Shown one piece after another: positions 1 to 7,787 of a DNA stretch of 34,717 nt; positions within the stretch are counted from its first letter, which is position 1, and each line of letters begins with the position of its first letter. The DNA is from Leisingera sp. JC1 (GTDB lineage: Bacteria > Pseudomonadota > Alphaproteobacteria > Rhodobacterales > Rhodobacteraceae). The notes beneath the pieces were generated by a model. The model ran no database searches. It saw only the letters and a program-made list of their open reading frames with translations, and was not told where the DNA came from. The stretch is taken from positions 77,024 through 111,740 of the forward strand of contig NZ_LYUZ01000147.1 of NCBI RefSeq assembly GCF_001679925.1, given 5' to 3'. The position numbers and the translations under genes were made by a program.

Positions 1-2152
1 TGGCGAAATTGGCAGGACGGCCGCGCGGCACGACTGAGGACGCGATGGCCTGCGCGGTGACCGGCAGTTCCTCCTCTTCTGCCGGTTTCAGGCTCGCGGG
101 ACGATGGCGCGGGCGCAGGCTGGCCAGTTCGGCGCGGCTGAGGCCGCCATTCTGGGCCCGTTCCACTTGCTCCGCCAGATCGGAAGGGCGGGCCTTGGGC
201 CGCTTGCGCGACAGCACCTGATTTCGGGCGACTTCTTCTGCCAGCGCTTCGGCGGCCGGGTCGCTGCGGTCCGGCGCAGGCGGCGGAACCTTTTTGGGGC
301 GGCCTAGGTAAACGGTGATGCCATCGGGATTGAGTGCCCCCTCCGGTGTTGCCTTGACCAGACCGCGTGCATCCAGATCAAAGGCTGATCCTGCCGCGGC
401 AGGGGAGGCAACTGCAGACGGCGCGTCATCCTGATCATAGGACCGGGGATCTGGCAGGGCCAGGGCGTCAGCCGCAAATTCGGTGCGGTCGACAGACGCG
501 GTATAAAGCTCATCCAGACCGGCCGCTGCAGGGATGCCGTCAAGTTCCGGCACCACTGGCCAGACGCCGGTCGCCGCGTAGCGTGCGGTCAAGGCCAGTT
601 CTTCCAGTTCGGGTGAAACCTGCGTGTCTGCGGCACCAGGCTGCAAGGCTTCCGGATCCAGGAAGGCAGAATCTGTTCCTTCTTCCGGCGGCTCGACGCC
701 GTCTGCAGCTGCTTCATCTTCTGCTGTGGGGTCCGCGTCCGAACTGCTGACTTCAGGGAGACCGGCATCGGCGAGACCTGGGTCCGGCTGATCCGCCAGC
801 ACGCTGACCTGCGGTGCGATATCCTCCGCAGGCCCGGTATCGCCGGAAAGCCGGGATGAAGCGGTTTCGCTGCTGCTGATGGTTGGGGCAGGGGAAAGGT
901 CGCTGCCGGTTTCCGTCAGCGCTGCAAGAAATCCGTCCTCGCGGAACAGCGCCCAGGCGGCCATTGCCGCCAGGAGCAGTGCGGCTGTCAGGGCAAGCCC
1001 AAACGAACGCCGCTTGCCGCCAGTTGCAGCCTTATGTTCCGGTGCAGTTTCCGGCGGCTGGACCGGCGCGGCAGGGGACGGCGCGCGTAAGGCGGCTGGA
1101 GCGGGCGGAATCGTTCGCGTTGGTCCGGGCTGCTCCGCTGCGGGAGCGGCACTTGCCGGTCCTAGTGGTTTCGCCGCTGCAGGACTTGCGGCACTTGAAT
1201 GTCTTTCAGTCAGGACCAAGGGGGCTGGTTTCGCCGCAGGCGGCGGACCGGAAGTGAAATTATCTTCGGTCCCTTGCAAGTTCGCCGGAACCTGGGGGCT
1301 GGTGTCTTTTGGGGTATCCGGCTTTGCGGCCTCCGGGGCAGGAGTGCTGCCGGTTTCGGATGCCGCTGGCGGCGCAGGCGGAACGCTTGCTGGCATTGCA
1401 GCAAGAGGTGGCTGATCGGTTTCCGCCTCCCTAATAGTTTCCGTCCGTTCCAGCAGGGGGGGCGTCTTCGGGGTGTCTGGTTCCTCGTCAGCGTCAGACA
1501 TTTCTTCCGCTTCTGCAGCTTCCTCTGAGGAGGCGGCTGAGACGAGCTCTTCTTCAGGCTTAAGTTCAGTATCAGCCGGGTCTTCAACGTCATCGGCTGG
1601 TGCAGGATCGGGCAGCTGAACCGCACCGATTGTTTTGACAACGGTATTGTCGGGTTCGACCTCGGTTCCGCGGATCGCCCGGGTGGTGCCAAAGAACGGC
1701 TCTCCCTGGAAAACACCGTCTTCCGGCACCGCCACGAAACTGACAGGCCCGAAGCCATGCTCAACCGCAAAAGTCTCTGCCTCGTCCAGCGTTTCCAGCG
1801 CCACTGCGGCCACGTGGGTTACACTGCCGTCAGCGCAAACATCAAAGGCCAGTTCGTCCACCGGATACGGCGTGGCACCTTCCAGCGCCTGACGTGCCGC
1901 CTCAATCCTTTCTCCGGCGGGGAGCCCGCCTGTTTCAATGCTCAGATAACGGATCTGGTCATTAGGTAGGATCAGCTTGCTGTAAATCCCTTCCGGCGCC
2001 AGCCGCAGCGCGTCAGCCCGGATTGCGGCCAACGCGGCGGGAAGGTCATCTGTGTCAAACGGAGTGCTGGCGACGCTCCTCCAACCGTCCTCGGCGCGGT
2101 AGATCAATGCGATCCCGTCGGCGGAAAGCGAAAGAGCAAAGGCCGGTTTCAT
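1..2152 (-). CDS. Single-pass membrane protein with GspL/PilM-like N-terminus (3' end outside window)
   Basis: An uninterrupted frame runs from an ATG at 2152 off the left edge, so about 717 residues are visible and the C-terminus is missing. It begins MKPAFALSLSADGIALIYR. Residues 1-155 look like the cytoplasmic actin-like part of type II secretion GspL or PilM: a PNDQIRYL segment, then a helix leading into TPYPVDELAFD, then a short strand-rich stretch. Residues about 180-375 are an acidic, then Pro/Ala-rich linker. A single hydrophobic segment at about 383-402 follows an RR pair. The rest is acidic and Pro-rich, probably periplasmic. Similar proteins in Rhodobacteraceae are, as I recall, often labelled 'translation initiation factor 2', which nothing here supports. 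An in-frame ATG at 2179 is an alternative start; neither start has a clear ribosome binding site. The function is unknown and the GspL resemblance is inferred by eye. Confidence 0.75.
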   Translation of the reverse strand, partial: MKPAFALSLSADGIALIYRAEDGWRSVASTPFDTDDLPAALAAIRADALRLAPEGIYSKLILPNDQIRYLSIETGGLPAGERIEAARQALEGATPYPVDELAFDVCADGSVTHVAAVALETLDEAETFAVEHGFGPVSFVAVPEDGVFQGEPFFGTTRAIRGTEVEPDNTVVKTIGAVQLPDPAPADDVEDPADTELKPEEELVSAASSEEAAEAEEMSDADEEPDTPKTPPLLERTETIREAETDQPPLAAMPASVPPAPPAASETGSTPAPEAAKPDTPKDTSPQVPANLQGTEDNFTSGPPPAAKPAPLVLTERHSSAASPAAAKPLGPASAAPAAEQPGPTRTIPPAPAALRAPSPAAPVQPPETAPEHKAATGGKRRSFGLALTAALLLAAMAAWALFREDGFLAALTETGSDLSPAPTISSSETASSRLSGDTGPAEDIAPQVSVLADQPDPGLADAGLPEVSSSDADPTAEDEAAADGVEPPEEGTDSAFLDPEALQPGAADTQVSPELEELALTARYAATGVWPVVPELDGIPAAAGLDELYTASVDRTEFAADALALPDPRSYDQDDAPSAVASPAAAGSAFDLDARGLVKATPEGALNPDGITVYLGRPKKVPPPAPDRSDPAAEALAEEVARNQVLSRKRPKARPSDLAEQVERAQNGGLSRAELASLRPRHRPASLKPAEEEELPVTAQAIASSVVPRGRPANFA

Positions 2153-2330
2153 GCTTTGGGTCAAACCATCCGAATCCATACTGCCCGGGGGCGCACGGCA
2201 CGCCCGGTGTTTTGCCGCGAACCTTAAAGCAGGAACCTGCCGAGTTAAAGGAAAAGACATTTCCAGGCTCTTGCGGGCGGCGGTTTGCCGTCCCCATGTA
2301 AAGGGTATTCGGAAAAGGAGCTTTTTCAGC

Positions 2331-3047
2331 ATGAAGGCAAAGAAACTTTTGGCAGCCGCGCTGATGCTGTCGGTGAGCGCAGGCGCTCTTGCTGCAAATG
2401 AAACCGTGCCGCCGCGCCAGATTACTGTGAACGGTGAAAGCACCTTGCAGGTGCCGCCTGAGCTGGCAACGATCACCCTGGGTGTGACTGAGGAGGCCGA
2501 GGAAGCCGCCGCCGCCATGGCCGCCGTGTCAGAAGCCATGAGGGCGGTGATCACCCGGCTCAAGGAGAGTGGCATTGCCGCTGAGGACTTGCAGACCCAG
2601 CAGATATCCATGCGGCCTGTCTGGTCGCAGGACCGTTCCTATGACAGCGGCGGGCAGCGCGAGATCACCGGTTTTGAAGCCTCGAACACGCTGATGGTGC
2701 GGGTGCGCGATCTGGACGGCCTTGGGCCGGTTCTGGACAAGGTTCTGGCTGCAGGCGCGAACCGGTTTCAGGGGTTGAGTTTCGGGGTGTCTGATCCCGC
2801 CGCGGTGATTGACCAGATCCGCGGTGAAGCGGTCAAAGATGCCATCCGCAAAGCTCAGCAGCTGGCGGATGCCGCGGGCATGGACTTGGGGCCGGTACGC
2901 TCGATCTCGGAGCATGGCGGCGGCGGCCGTCCGATGATGGCGATGGAAATGGCCCGCAGCGACGCGATGCCGATCGAGGCCGGGGAACTTACCTTTACCC
3001 ACAATGTCTCGGTTGTCTTCGATTTGGCAGTGCCGGGCAGCGATTAA
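2331..3047 (+). CDS. SIMPL (DUF541) domain periplasmic protein
   Basis: A protein of 238 residues with a clear signal peptide (KAKK, hydrophobic core, cleavage after about residue 22 at ALA-AN). The mature part starts with ITVNGESTLQVPPELATITLGV, the typical opening of SIMPL/DUF541 proteins, and ends with the family's FTHNVSVVFDL strand. The alternating helix and strand pattern in between (AVITRLKESGI, VLDKVLAAGANRFQGLSF, AVKDAIRKAQQLADAAGM) also fits. The ATG at 2331 is chosen because AAGGAG lies 11 bases upstream (2315-2320) and the signal peptide begins there; the frame stays open back to 2151, but that extension has no secretion signal. SIMPL proteins are periplasmic or outer-membrane-associated and linked to oxidative stress (YggE), but their biochemical role is not settled. 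It is monocistronic, divergent from the preceding gene and followed by a strong terminator. Confidence 0.88.
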   Translation: MKAKKLLAAALMLSVSAGALAANETVPPRQITVNGESTLQVPPELATITLGVTEEAEEAAAAMAAVSEAMRAVITRLKESGIAAEDLQTQQISMRPVWSQDRSYDSGGQREITGFEASNTLMVRVRDLDGLGPVLDKVLAAGANRFQGLSFGVSDPAAVIDQIRGEAVKDAIRKAQQLADAAGMDLGPVRSISEHGGGGRPMMAMEMARSDAMPIEAGELTFTHNVSVVFDLAVPGSD

Positions 3048-3056
3048 CCTTAATCG

Positions 3057-3089
3057 AAGAAAGGCCGGGCATGGTGCCCGGCCTTTCTT
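3057..3089. terminator. Bidirectional intrinsic terminator
   Basis: A perfect 15-base inverted repeat (3057-3071 and 3075-3089) encloses a 3-base loop. Its GC-rich core GGCCGGGCA is flanked by A-rich bases on the left and T-rich bases on the right, so both strands give a GC hairpin with a U-rich tail. It sits between the convergent SIMPL gene (stop at 3047) and metY (stop at 3107), and would terminate both. Confidence 0.93.
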
Positions 3090-3106
3090 TTGGAGTGGAG
3101 CAGCCC

Positions 3107-4399
3107 TTAGCCGCAGGCTTTGGCCAGTGCTTGATCCAGGTCGCGTATAAGATCGTCCGCATCTTCGATACCGATTGAGACACGGACCACGTTCGGTCCG
3201 GCACCTGCCGCTTCCTGCTGTTCCGGAGTCAGCTGCCGGTGAGTGGTTGAGGCCGAGTGAATGATCAGCGAGCGGGTATCGCCGAGGTTGGCCACATGGC
3301 TGAAAATCTCCAGCGAATCCACCAGCTTGACGCAGGCCTCATAGCCCCCCTTGACGGCAAAGGTGAACAAACCGCCGGTGCCTTTCGGATAGCAGACCTG
3401 GGCGCGCTCGTAATAGGGGGAGGACGGCAGGCCGGCATAGGTCACATAATCGACACGGCTGTCATTCTCCAGCCATTCGGCAACCTTGCGGGCGTTCTCG
3501 CAATGGCGTTGCATCCGCAGGGACAAAGTCTCGATCCCCATCAGTGTGTAATGTGCGGCTTGCGGGTTCATGGTCATGCCAAGGTCGCGCAATCCGATTG
3601 CGATGCCATGGAACGTATAGGCCAGTGGGCCGAAGGTTTCGTGGAACTTCAGGCCGTGATAGGCGGTTTCCGGCTCCGACAGCGAGGGGAACTTGTCATT
3701 TGCAGACCAGTCGAACTGGCCGCTGTCGATAACACAGCCGCCAGTGACGGTGCCGTTGCCAGTCAGATATTTGGTAGTGGAATGCACGACTAGCGTCGCA
3801 CCTTGGGAAATCGGGTTGCACAGGTACGGTGTGGCGGAGGTGTTGTCGACGATCAGCGGAATGCCTGCGCCATCGGTGATGTCAGCAAGCGATCGGATGT
3901 CGGTTACATAGCCGCCGGGGTTGGCCACGGATTCACAGAACACCGCGCGGGTGTTCTCGTCGATCGCGTCCTTCACCGCGTCCAGATCGTCGGTATCGAC
4001 GAATTTCGCCGACCAGCCGAAGCGTTTGAAGGTCTGGCTGAACTGAGTGACGGTGCCGCCATACAGCCGGGTCGAGGCCACTACGTTGCAACCCGGCCCC
4101 ATCAGCGGGAACAGCGCCATGATCTGCGCCGCATGGCCGGAGGAGCAGCAGACGGCACCGACGCCGCCCTCCAAGGTTGCGAGGCGTTCCTGCAGCACTG
4201 CAACTGTAGGGTTGGTCAGCCGCGAATAGATGAAGCCGACTTCCTGAAGGTTGAACAATGCCGCAGCGTGTTCGGCATCGCGGAAGACATAAGCTGTGGA
4301 TTGGTAGATCGGTGTCTGCCGTGCGCCGGTGGCCGGGTCCGGCTTGGCGCCGGCGTGAATTTGCAATGTGTCAAACCCATAGGACGGGGCGTCGGTCAT
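3107..4399 (-). CDS. metY: O-acetylhomoserine aminocarboxypropyltransferase (sulfhydrylase)
   Basis: A PLP enzyme of 430 residues in the Cys/Met metabolism family, the normal length for O-acetylhomoserine sulfhydrylase. It makes homocysteine (or methionine) from O-acetylhomoserine and sulfide (or methanethiol) in the cytoplasm. Visible signatures are the opening GFDTLQIHAGAKPDPATGARQTPIYQST, the YSRLTNPT segment at 58-65, the CSSGHAA stretch near 85-91, IVDNTSATPYLCNP at 183-196 and HSTTKYLTGNG at 206-216, with Lys210 the expected PLP Schiff-base lysine. The start at 4399 has GGGAGA about 8 bases upstream; the open frame extends to 4606, but that part has no family homology and overlaps the upstream gene. 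It lies 139 bases downstream of the binding-protein gene on the same strand and may have its own promoter. I saw no recognisable SAM riboswitch in the gap. Confidence 0.94.
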   Translation of the reverse strand: MTDAPSYGFDTLQIHAGAKPDPATGARQTPIYQSTAYVFRDAEHAAALFNLQEVGFIYSRLTNPTVAVLQERLATLEGGVGAVCCSSGHAAQIMALFPLMGPGCNVVASTRLYGGTVTQFSQTFKRFGWSAKFVDTDDLDAVKDAIDENTRAVFCESVANPGGYVTDIRSLADITDGAGIPLIVDNTSATPYLCNPISQGATLVVHSTTKYLTGNGTVTGGCVIDSGQFDWSANDKFPSLSEPETAYHGLKFHETFGPLAYTFHGIAIGLRDLGMTMNPQAAHYTLMGIETLSLRMQRHCENARKVAEWLENDSRVDYVTYAGLPSSPYYERAQVCYPKGTGGLFTFAVKGGYEACVKLVDSLEIFSHVANLGDTRSLIIHSASTTHRQLTPEQQEAAGAGPNVVRVSIGIEDADDLIRDLDQALAKACG

Positions 4400-4538
4400 C
4401 TGTATGTCTCCCTGAGAGGTCTTCTGTTGCGCGCACCTCAGCATGGCTGCGCGCGGAAGGCAATCGCACGAATGCCGCAGCAGCAGCGTCCTCCCGGCTA
4501 GTGAATGTCTTGCGCAGCCGTGCCCTTTGAAAAACGCA

Positions 4539-5579
4539 TCATGGGATGGCACCTTGGCCAAAGGTATCGCTCCAGAACTTGAGCAGCAGTGCGCGCCGGT
4601 TGGCATCGAGCGCGACCAGCAGGGATGGCGACAGGGGGATGTACCTTCGGGCGCTAGCGGTAAGGCCGGAGCTGGTGTCCTCGATCACGGCGACGAGACC
4701 GGCCTCGACGAGCAAGTTTTGCGCTTCGGCGCTCAGCAGAAAATCGAGCAGCTCCGCAGATGCGCCTTTTTGCGCGGCTCGTTTGGGGATCATAAATGCA
4801 CGGGACAGAACCAGCGTATAGTCCTCTGGCAATATGGTGCCGACCTCTGGTGCGGATGCGTTTGCAACATAGGACCCCAAGACGTTGTAGGCGATCAGAA
4901 ACCGGCCTTCCGCCACGCCTGCGATGATCTCGGCGGAACAGCAGGTGGCAACAGCATCAACACGGGCAAAGCCCTCCATCAGAGCGCCGAAGGTGGTGGC
5001 TTCCAGACTGTCGCTGTAAGCGAACAGGTAGCCCAGGCCGGAGGCGGCGATGTCGTAGGTGGCGATCCTGCCGCGGTAAAGGCCAGGATTGGCGCGCAGC
5101 GCATCCAGCAGGGAAAAGCGGCTGCGCGGCACATCGGCGCCATCAATTAGCCGCTTGTTGTAGACGATTACTGCCGGTTCAGTGGTGATCCCCCACAGCT
5201 CGTCGCGCCAGCGCCGCGAAGGCGGCAGCGCCAGTGCCGCGGGCGAGCGGTGCGGTTGCGCACAGGCCGCGTTAACCAGCCAGACCATTTGCTGCACGGC
5301 CGAGGACAGCACCGCGTCGGCAGGCGGGTTGCCATCCCGGCAATCGGCGCGGCTCCGGGCAAAAAGTGCGTTGGACCCCCATTGCTCGTAGGTGATTGTC
5401 AGATCCGGATTCAATTCCGCAAATCGCTCCATAACCGGCTGGATGATGCTGTTGTCGGTGGTAGAGCGGATCAGGAAAGGCACCGGGCCGCTGCCATATT
5501 GCACGGTCGCCTCCTGTGCGGTGGCGGCGGCAGGCAGCAACGCGGCAATGAGCGACAGCATCTTCCAGGCCCGCGTCAT
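4539..5579 (-). CDS. Orphan ABC-type periplasmic solute-binding protein, co-operonic with sensor kinase
   Basis: A protein of 346 residues with an N-terminal signal peptide (MTRAWKMLSLIAALLPAAATAQ, cleavage at about 21-22). The mature chain follows the type-2 binding-protein plan of the iron(III)/thiamine-like family: FLIRSTTDNSIIQPVMERFAELNPDLTITYEQWGS, then PPADAVLSSAVQQM, a central AVIVYNKRLI hinge strand, and a C-terminal helix AELLDFLLSAEAQNLLVEAG. No permease or ATPase gene is nearby. Its start overlaps the stop of the histidine kinase gene by 4 bases (5576-5579, ATGA), so the two are translationally coupled. This suggests a periplasmic ligand receptor for the kinase rather than a transport component. 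Extra cysteines (CC near residue 213) might form disulfides. The ligand cannot be read from the sequence. Confidence 0.85.
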   Translation of the reverse strand: MTRAWKMLSLIAALLPAAATAQEATVQYGSGPVPFLIRSTTDNSIIQPVMERFAELNPDLTITYEQWGSNALFARSRADCRDGNPPADAVLSSAVQQMVWLVNAACAQPHRSPAALALPPSRRWRDELWGITTEPAVIVYNKRLIDGADVPRSRFSLLDALRANPGLYRGRIATYDIAASGLGYLFAYSDSLEATTFGALMEGFARVDAVATCCSAEIIAGVAEGRFLIAYNVLGSYVANASAPEVGTILPEDYTLVLSRAFMIPKRAAQKGASAELLDFLLSAEAQNLLVEAGLVAVIEDTSSGLTASARRYIPLSPSLLVALDANRRALLLKFWSDTFGQGAIP

Positions 5580-6967
5580 GGTTTCTCCTCCGCGGCTGGC
5601 AGGACCAGCGCCGCGCGGAAGCCGTCGTCCTCGCGCACCATGTCAACCCGGCCGCCAAAGGCAGCGGCCACGGAAGCCACGATCGACAAGCCGATGCCGG
5701 TGCTGTTTTCCTGGGTTCCTGCGCTGCGGTTGAAGCGGCGGCCGAGATGTTCGGTGACTGCAGGCCCCGGGCCGGGTCCGGCGTCGCGCACCCACAAGAT
5801 AGCATCGGGGCCGCGCTGCTCTGCTCCGATGGACACTGGCGGGGTGCCGTGTCTGAGCGCATTGCCCAGCAGGTTGCCGGCCGCCTCGCCAAGGGAAAAG
5901 GCGTCGGCTTGCACCATCACCGGGTCCTCGCCGATCTCCAGCCGCAGGTCGCTGCCGGGAGCCAGCAGTGCGTGGTCGTTGCGCTCCATGATTTCCAATG
6001 CCACCTCGCGCAGGTCGACGGCCAGCCGCGGGGCGCTGTCGGTGCGGTGCACCACCAGTGCACGGCTGAGGAGCTGATCCAGCAGCCTGCCCAGCGAGCG
6101 GGTGCGCGCCAGCAGCCGGTCCAGGGCATGGCGGCGGGCGGCCTCGCCGGGTTCCGCCACCGCAGTCTCTGCCTGAACACGCATCGCGGCCACCGGGGTG
6201 CGCAGTTGATGCGCGGTGTCGGAGATCAGGTTGCGCATCGCCTCGACCTGGCCGTCCAGACGGCCCATGAACCGGTTCATGGCACCCAGCACCACCTGCA
6301 GTTCCCGCGGCAGGCGGCCAGTGGCAATCGGTGTCAGGTCATAGGGGTCGCGGCGGGCTAGGTCATCAGTGATGGCCTCCAGCGGGCGCAGGGCGGTGCG
6401 GATGACCAGCCAGGCAATTGCCATCAGCGCCAGCCCAGCCACTGCCATCGGCAGGAGCGCATCCAGCATCAGGTCCGCTGTCATCGCCTTGCGCGCCCGT
6501 AAGGTCTGTCCGACCACAACCTCGACCGGGCCGGAGAAGTTGCGCTCCGCGAAGCGCCGGGTGATCCGCACGAAACGCGCGGGCTCGCCGTTGAGTTTTG
6601 CCTCGAAGTAATCCGGACCGCCGGATCCGGGTTCCGGCACCCGGACTGCACTTTCGGGATCAACCCCGGTTATGAACTTCTGCCCGGGCCCATGCACCGC
6701 ATAGTAGATGCGGTCGTCGGGCGCCTGTGCCAGCAGCTGGAAAGCCGACACCGGCAGGTCGGCGACCGGGAGGCCTTCCTGGATCCGGACCGACTCGGCA
6801 ATATCTCTGGCAGCCCCCAGCAGGATGCGGTCATAGGCCTGACGCGCCGCCTGCTGGCCGTTCAACCAGGCAGAGCCGGACACCAGCACCCCTCCCAGAA
6901 GCAGGATCAGCAGCACTGCCCCCAGAACCCGGGCCGCCAGCGTCAGCGGCGGGCGCGGCTCAGCCAT
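5576..6967 (-). CDS. Sensor histidine kinase, TctE-like
   Basis: A protein of 463 residues. A short cytoplasmic N-terminus is followed by membrane helix 1 (about 13-34), a periplasmic domain (about 35-165), membrane helix 2 (about 168-190), a HAMP-like linker (RTALRPLEAITDDLARR), the dimerisation box ISDTAHQLRTPVAAM with His253 as phosphorylation site, and a HATPase domain with N-box (GEAAGNLLGNALRHG, 360-374), G1 (RDAGPGPGP, 394-402) and G2 (TGIGLSIVASV, 423-433). The periplasmic domain and QLRTP-type H-box match TctE kinases that control tricarboxylate transporters. The gene overlaps the upstream response regulator by 8 bases and the downstream binding protein by 4, making a compact three-gene operon divergent from tctCBA. 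It probably senses a carboxylate directly or through a binding protein. Confidence 0.92.
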   Translation of the reverse strand: MAEPRPPLTLAARVLGAVLLILLLGGVLVSGSAWLNGQQAARQAYDRILLGAARDIAESVRIQEGLPVADLPVSAFQLLAQAPDDRIYYAVHGPGQKFITGVDPESAVRVPEPGSGGPDYFEAKLNGEPARFVRITRRFAERNFSGPVEVVVGQTLRARKAMTADLMLDALLPMAVAGLALMAIAWLVIRTALRPLEAITDDLARRDPYDLTPIATGRLPRELQVVLGAMNRFMGRLDGQVEAMRNLISDTAHQLRTPVAAMRVQAETAVAEPGEAARRHALDRLLARTRSLGRLLDQLLSRALVVHRTDSAPRLAVDLREVALEIMERNDHALLAPGSDLRLEIGEDPVMVQADAFSLGEAAGNLLGNALRHGTPPVSIGAEQRGPDAILWVRDAGPGPGPAVTEHLGRRFNRSAGTQENSTGIGLSIVASVAAAFGGRVDMVREDDGFRAALVLPAAEEKP

Positions 6968-7631
6968 TCAGGTGCAGCCGGTAACCGACCCCCCGCTGAG
7001 TGCTGATGCTGACATCACTGCCGGCGATTTTCTTGCGCAGGCGGGCAATGTACAGCTCGATCGCGTTCTCGCCCACATCGGCATCGTCGAAACCATAGAG
7101 CGAGTCGTAAAGCCGTGTTTTGGACAGGTAGCGGTCCTGATGGCGGATCAGCATATCCAGCAGGGCGGCTTCGCGGCGGGTCAGCTCCAGCAGGCGGCCG
7201 TCCAACCGGGCGCTGCGGTCGCTGGGCGAAAAGGCCAGGGAGCCCAGGATGATCTGCTCATCCTTACGCTCCATCTGCCGCCGCACCAGGGCCCGCAGCC
7301 GCGCCTCCAGTTCGCGCTGGTCGAAAGGCTTGCCTAGGTAATCATCCGCCCCCTGGTCCAGGGCTGCCACCCGGTCGTCCACCGAGGTCAGCGCGGTCAG
7401 CATCAGCACCGGCGCCGGGTCGCCCGCCAAGCGCATCTCGCGCAGCAGCGACAAGCCGGAACCGTCCGGCAGGTTGATGTCCAGAATAACCGCGTCATAG
7501 GCCTGCACCGCCCTGCAGTCGCGGGCGCTTTCGATGTCCGGCGCCAGATCGCAGACAATACCCGATCGGGCCAGGTGGGCGGTCACGCCTTCGGCCAGAT
7601 CCTCTGCATCCTCAACCATCAAGACCCGCAT
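6960..7631 (-). CDS. OmpR-family response regulator, TctD-like
   Basis: A protein of 223 residues, standard for OmpR/PhoB regulators. The receiver domain (1-115) has the acidic pair Glu7/Asp8 (VEDAED), phospho-acceptor Asp51 in LDINLPDGSG, Thr79 (LMLTALTS) and Lys101 (GKPFD). The C-terminal winged helix (about 125-223) shows LTRREAALLDMLIRH, the recognition region NAIELYIARLRKKI and the terminal RGVGYRL wing. First gene of the operon, 156 bases from the divergent tctC start. It likely activates that transporter; the kinase follows with an 8-base overlap. The 11-base-phased direct repeats at 7662-7680 in the intergenic region are the natural candidate site. Confidence 0.93.
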   Translation of the reverse strand: MRVLMVEDAEDLAEGVTAHLARSGIVCDLAPDIESARDCRAVQAYDAVILDINLPDGSGLSLLREMRLAGDPAPVLMLTALTSVDDRVAALDQGADDYLGKPFDQRELEARLRALVRRQMERKDEQIILGSLAFSPSDRSARLDGRLLELTRREAALLDMLIRHQDRYLSKTRLYDSLYGFDDADVGENAIELYIARLRKKIAGSDVSISTQRGVGYRLHLNG

Positions 7632-7661
7632 TCAATGACGCTCCGCTTTGCTGAAACCGGC

Positions 7662-7680
7662 GACAGGTTGGTGACAGCTT
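7662..7680. promoter_or_regulatory. Candidate response-regulator site: phased GACAGnTT direct repeats
   Basis: GACAGGTT (7662-7669) is repeated as GACAGCTT (7673-7680) with an 11-base period, the spacing typical of tandem OmpR/PhoB-family half-sites. It lies between the divergent tctD-like gene (start 7631) and tctC (start 7788), about 110 bases upstream of the latter. Binding is inferred from position and phasing only. Confidence 0.4.
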
Positions 7681-7787
7681 CAATGGGTAAACATGTCTAA
7701 CCCGCAGAAACGGAGCTGCCAAAGCGAATTGTTGCGGGTGATCTCCGGCGCTTGGGAGTGCGCCGGCCACGACCTGAGGAGGAACGC

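Noticed and set aside
2151-2330. N-terminal extension of the SIMPL gene from ATG at 2151
   Set aside because: It would precede a normal signal peptide with 60 unrelated residues; the ATG at 2331 has a good ribosome site.
4400-4538. Possible SAM-type riboswitch or attenuator before metY
   Set aside because: Only a 7-base GCGCGCA/TGCGCGC stem (4429-4435, 4448-4454) was found; none of the SAM-II or SAM/SAH conserved blocks could be recognised.
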